Assembly (NCBI RefSeq): GCF_029892605.1
Contig: NZ_JARXWF010000005.1
Span: forward strand, 124,001 to 188,000
From: Parabacteroides sp. PM6-13
GTDB taxonomy: Bacteria > Bacteroidota > Bacteroidia > Bacteroidales > Tannerellaceae
DNA length: 64,000 nucleotides
Direction of reading: 5' to 3'
Shown here: positions 62,268-64,000 of the stretch, piece after piece
How positions within the stretch are numbered: the first letter of the stretch is position 1
Layout of the letters: the number at the start of each line of letters is the position of its first letter
Program-made: the position numbers and the translations under genes
Notes under the pieces: model-generated
What the model was told of the DNA's origin: nothing
What the model saw: the letters and a program-made list of their open reading frames with translations, nothing else
Database searches by the model: none

Positions 62268-62969
62268 ATGATCGTACATATAGAGACATCCACCCAAGTA
62301 TGTTCTGTTGCCCTCTCGCACGAAGGGCAGGTCTTATTCGAGAAGTTCTCCCTGGAAGGGCCTTCACACGCCGCCTTGGCAGGTGTTTATGTAGAAGAGG
62401 CCTTGCAAGAGATAAAAAAGCAGGGCGGAAAGCTGGATGCCGTAGCCATCAGCAGCGGCCCGGGCTCCTATACCGGCTTGCGCATAGGCGTTTCTTTAGC
62501 TAAAGGGTTGTGCTTTGGGTATGATGTTCCGCTGATTGCTATCCCTACGCTTGATATTTTAGCCTATACAGCCATCCATAGTCATGCGGCAGACTCCGGC
62601 GCTCTCTATTGCGCCATGATCGATGCCCGCCGGATGGAGGTCTATTCGGCGCTCTATGACGCGAAGCTCACGCCGGTCGAACCAGTGAAAGCGGAGATTA
62701 TCACCGCCGAAAGCTATGCGGATTACTTGGAAAAGACAGAGGTGTGTTTCTTTGGCAATGGCGCAAAAAAATGCCAGGAGATCATTACCTCATCCAAGGC
62801 TATTTTCCTGGATGGTATGGATCCCCTGGCTGTTCATATGATCCCGCTGGCGGAGAAAGCCTTTGCGGAAAAACGATTTGTGGATGTCGCCTACTTCGAG
62901 CCCTTCTATCTGAAAGAGTTTCAGGCAACCATTGCCCGTAATAAGGTGTTAGGTGATTTGAAAAAATAA
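62268..62969 (+). CDS. tsaB: tRNA threonylcarbamoyladenosine protein TsaB
   Basis: A 233-residue TsaB with the actin-like start IVHIETSTQVCSVALSH and the glycine-rich GPGSYTGLRIGVSLAKGLCF. It supports TsaD in making t6A37 in ANN-decoding tRNAs. The ATG at 62268 is chosen over the TTG at 62247, which is upstream of the conserved start. It converges on yebC across a repeat array. Confidence 0.95.
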   Translation: MIVHIETSTQVCSVALSHEGQVLFEKFSLEGPSHAALAGVYVEEALQEIKKQGGKLDAVAISSGPGSYTGLRIGVSLAKGLCFGYDVPLIAIPTLDILAYTAIHSHAADSGALYCAMIDARRMEVYSALYDAKLTPVEPVKAEIITAESYADYLEKTEVCFFGNGAKKCQEIITSSKAIFLDGMDPLAVHMIPLAEKAFAEKRFVDVAYFEPFYLKEFQATIARNKVLGDLKK

Positions 62970-62981
62970 AGGGTTATAAGT

Positions 62982-63061
62982 CCTTAAGGTCTTTAAGGTC
63001 TTTAAGGTCTTTAAGGTCTTTAAAGTCTTTAAAGTCTTTAAGGACCTTAAAGACCTTAAGG
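62982..63061. repeat. 9-nt tandem repeat array forming a long hairpin
   Basis: About nine copies of CTTTAAGGT-like units (variants CCTTAAGGT, CTTTAAAGT, CCTTAAAGA) lie between the convergent tsaB and yebC genes. The first and last 26 nt (62982-63007 and 63036-63061) are reverse complements at 24 of 26 positions, so the transcript from either side can fold into a long stem. Confidence 0.85.
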
Positions 63062-63073
63062 AAAAAGAACTCT

Positions 63074-63802
63074 TTACTCTTCCGAATCGTCTTCCTTGAT
63101 ATTGTGGAATACGTTCTGAACGTCTTCGTCTTCTTCTAATTTTTCAAGAAGCTTATCCAATGTCTCCCGTTGTTCGGCGGTTACCTCCTTGTAGTCGTTG
63201 GGGATACGCACAAACTCCGCGCTATTGATCTCGAATTCGTTATCTTCCAGGTATTTCTGAATGGCTGAGTTCTGAGAGAATTCACCGGAGATAATGATTT
63301 CGCCTTCGTCTTCCTCTACCTCTTCCACACCGAAATCGATCAATTCCAGTTCCAGCTCTTCCAATTCAACACCCTCTTTCTTCACCACGTGGAAGATCAC
63401 CTTATGGTCGAATATAAATTCCAGGCTGCCGCTTGTACCCAGTGAACCTCCATGTTTGTTGAAGTAACTGCGCACATTGGCCACCGTACGTGTCGTGTTA
63501 TCGGTTGCCGTTTCCACGAAGATAGCGATACCAAAAGGACCGTATCCTTCGTAGTTCATCTCTTTATAGTCGGTATAGTCCTTGGAGGTAGCCTTTTTGA
63601 TCGCGCGTTCCACGTTCTCCTTCGGCATATTCTCTTTCTTGGCCTGTTGCATCAACACGCGCAAGCGCGGATTACTATCCGGATCCGGACCGCCGGCTTT
63701 GGTGGCCATCGTAATTTCTTTTCCCAGCTTGGTAAATACGCGGGCCATATTACCCCAACGCTTAAACTTCTTAGCTTTCCGGTATTCAAACGCTCTTCCC
63801 AT
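63074..63802 (-). CDS. YebC/PmpR-family translation or transcription factor
   Basis: A 242-residue YebC protein (MGRAFEYRKAKKFKRWGNMA start, LGKEITMATKAGGPDPDSNP, MPKENVERAIKKAT). Some members regulate transcription and others rescue ribosomes at proline stretches; this one cannot be assigned. The acidic C-terminus (EEDEDVQNVFHNIKEDDSEE) is typical for Bacteroidetes. It follows pheT by about 135 nt. Confidence 0.95.
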   Translation of the reverse strand: MGRAFEYRKAKKFKRWGNMARVFTKLGKEITMATKAGGPDPDSNPRLRVLMQQAKKENMPKENVERAIKKATSKDYTDYKEMNYEGYGPFGIAIFVETATDNTTRTVANVRSYFNKHGGSLGTSGSLEFIFDHKVIFHVVKKEGVELEELELELIDFGVEEVEEDEGEIIISGEFSQNSAIQKYLEDNEFEINSAEFVRIPNDYKEVTAEQRETLDKLLEKLEEDEDVQNVFHNIKEDDSEE

Positions 63803-63808
63803 ATGTTT

Positions 63809-63930
63809 TTTTTAATTATGAATTATGAATGTTGAATTATGAATTATAAATGACAATTGACCGTTGCTTTACGCTTCACTAAGCGTTTTTTTACTTCGTT
63901 CAAATTCATCATTCATAATTCATAATTCAT
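63809..63930. repeat. AATTATGAATTATGAAT-type repeats upstream of yebC
   Basis: Near-palindromic AT-rich units at 63809-63846 are mirrored by their complement at 63903-63930, and in the middle CGCTTCACTAAGCG forms a small hairpin followed by T7. Probably acts as the pheT terminator region; the origin of the repeat is unknown. Confidence 0.55.
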
Positions 63931-63937
63931 ATTTTTT

Positions 63938-64000
63938 TTAACGTAGTTGTGCTCCCAGTTTCTGTTCCAGATTGGTCTGGATCTTCTTCATGATCGCGTC
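63938..64000 (-). CDS. pheT: phenylalanyl-tRNA synthetase beta subunit, 3' end (partial)
   Basis: Only the last 20 codons are in the window (DAIMKKIQTNLEQKLGAQLR, then stop). This ending fits the FDX-ACB anticodon-binding domain of PheT. The rest of the gene lies beyond the right edge, so the assignment rests on a short end match and on the common pheT-yebC order in Bacteroidetes. Confidence 0.6.
   Translation of the reverse strand, partial: DAIMKKIQTNLEQKLGAQLR

Noticed and set aside
62982-63061. Possible CRISPR array
   Set aside because: Units are 9 nt with no spacers and no cas genes are present; it is a simple tandem repeat.

Overview
The window comes from a Bacteroidales genome, most like Parabacteroides (inference). 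Evidence: a SusC/SusD polysaccharide utilisation locus (PUL); start codons without Shine-Dalgarno sequences; many promoters of the Bacteroidetes type (TTTG, 19-21 nt, TAnnTTTG); DUF4249, DUF4835 and DUF4295 family genes; and the Bacteroidetes gene order dnaN, exonuclease, coaBC, DUF4835, recN, rlmB. No phage, insertion sequence, integrase or CRISPR array was found.

Layout. 0.1-3.4 kb: a thioredoxin / MarR / CoA-disulfide reductase operon ending in a four-part sulfur-relay fusion. 3.7-15 kb: a glycan PUL (susC, susD, GH31, GH43-CBM6) with an AraC regulator that carries a periplasmic beta-propeller but no kinase or receiver domain. 15.2-20.4 kb: ribF, an argE-like peptidase, a polysaccharide flippase and an asparagine-synthetase-like protein. 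20.4-22.4 kb: an exported protein of unknown function, then 1.2 kb of non-coding inverted repeats. 22.4-31.5 kb: accessory genes (DJ-1/PfpI, AlkD-like, AraC, three VOC proteins, a LuxR solo, two DUF1349 lipoproteins, MFS, AraC-GyrI, and a 5'-truncated CatB-type acetyltransferase). 31.6-34.3 kb: a zinc metallopeptidase and a YgiQ radical SAM protein.

34.3-48.1 kb is mostly housekeeping on the minus strand: ridA, rlmB, an exported basic protein, recN, DUF4835, coaBC, an iron alcohol dehydrogenase, a DEDDh exonuclease, dnaN, rpmB-rpmG-DUF4295, three tRNAs (Gly, Leu, Leu), purine nucleoside phosphorylase, an MTA/SAH deaminase and a DbpA-like helicase. 48.2-60 kb runs on the plus strand: a solitary FtsX-type permease, a double DUF1080 lipoprotein, then an outer-membrane locus (exported protein, STN-domain TonB receptor, two tandem DUF4249 proteins, an MG2-like protein). 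60-64 kb: nadD, gmk, yicC, tsaB, yebC and the 3' end of pheT.

The most unusual items are the kinase-less membrane-tethered PUL regulator, the TonB/DUF4249/MG2 locus, the flippase/AsnB-like pair, a dispersed element of about 178 bp present in two copies (22.1 and 48.3 kb), and short-period tandem repeats at several gene junctions, two of which lie between convergent genes and fold into long hairpins.
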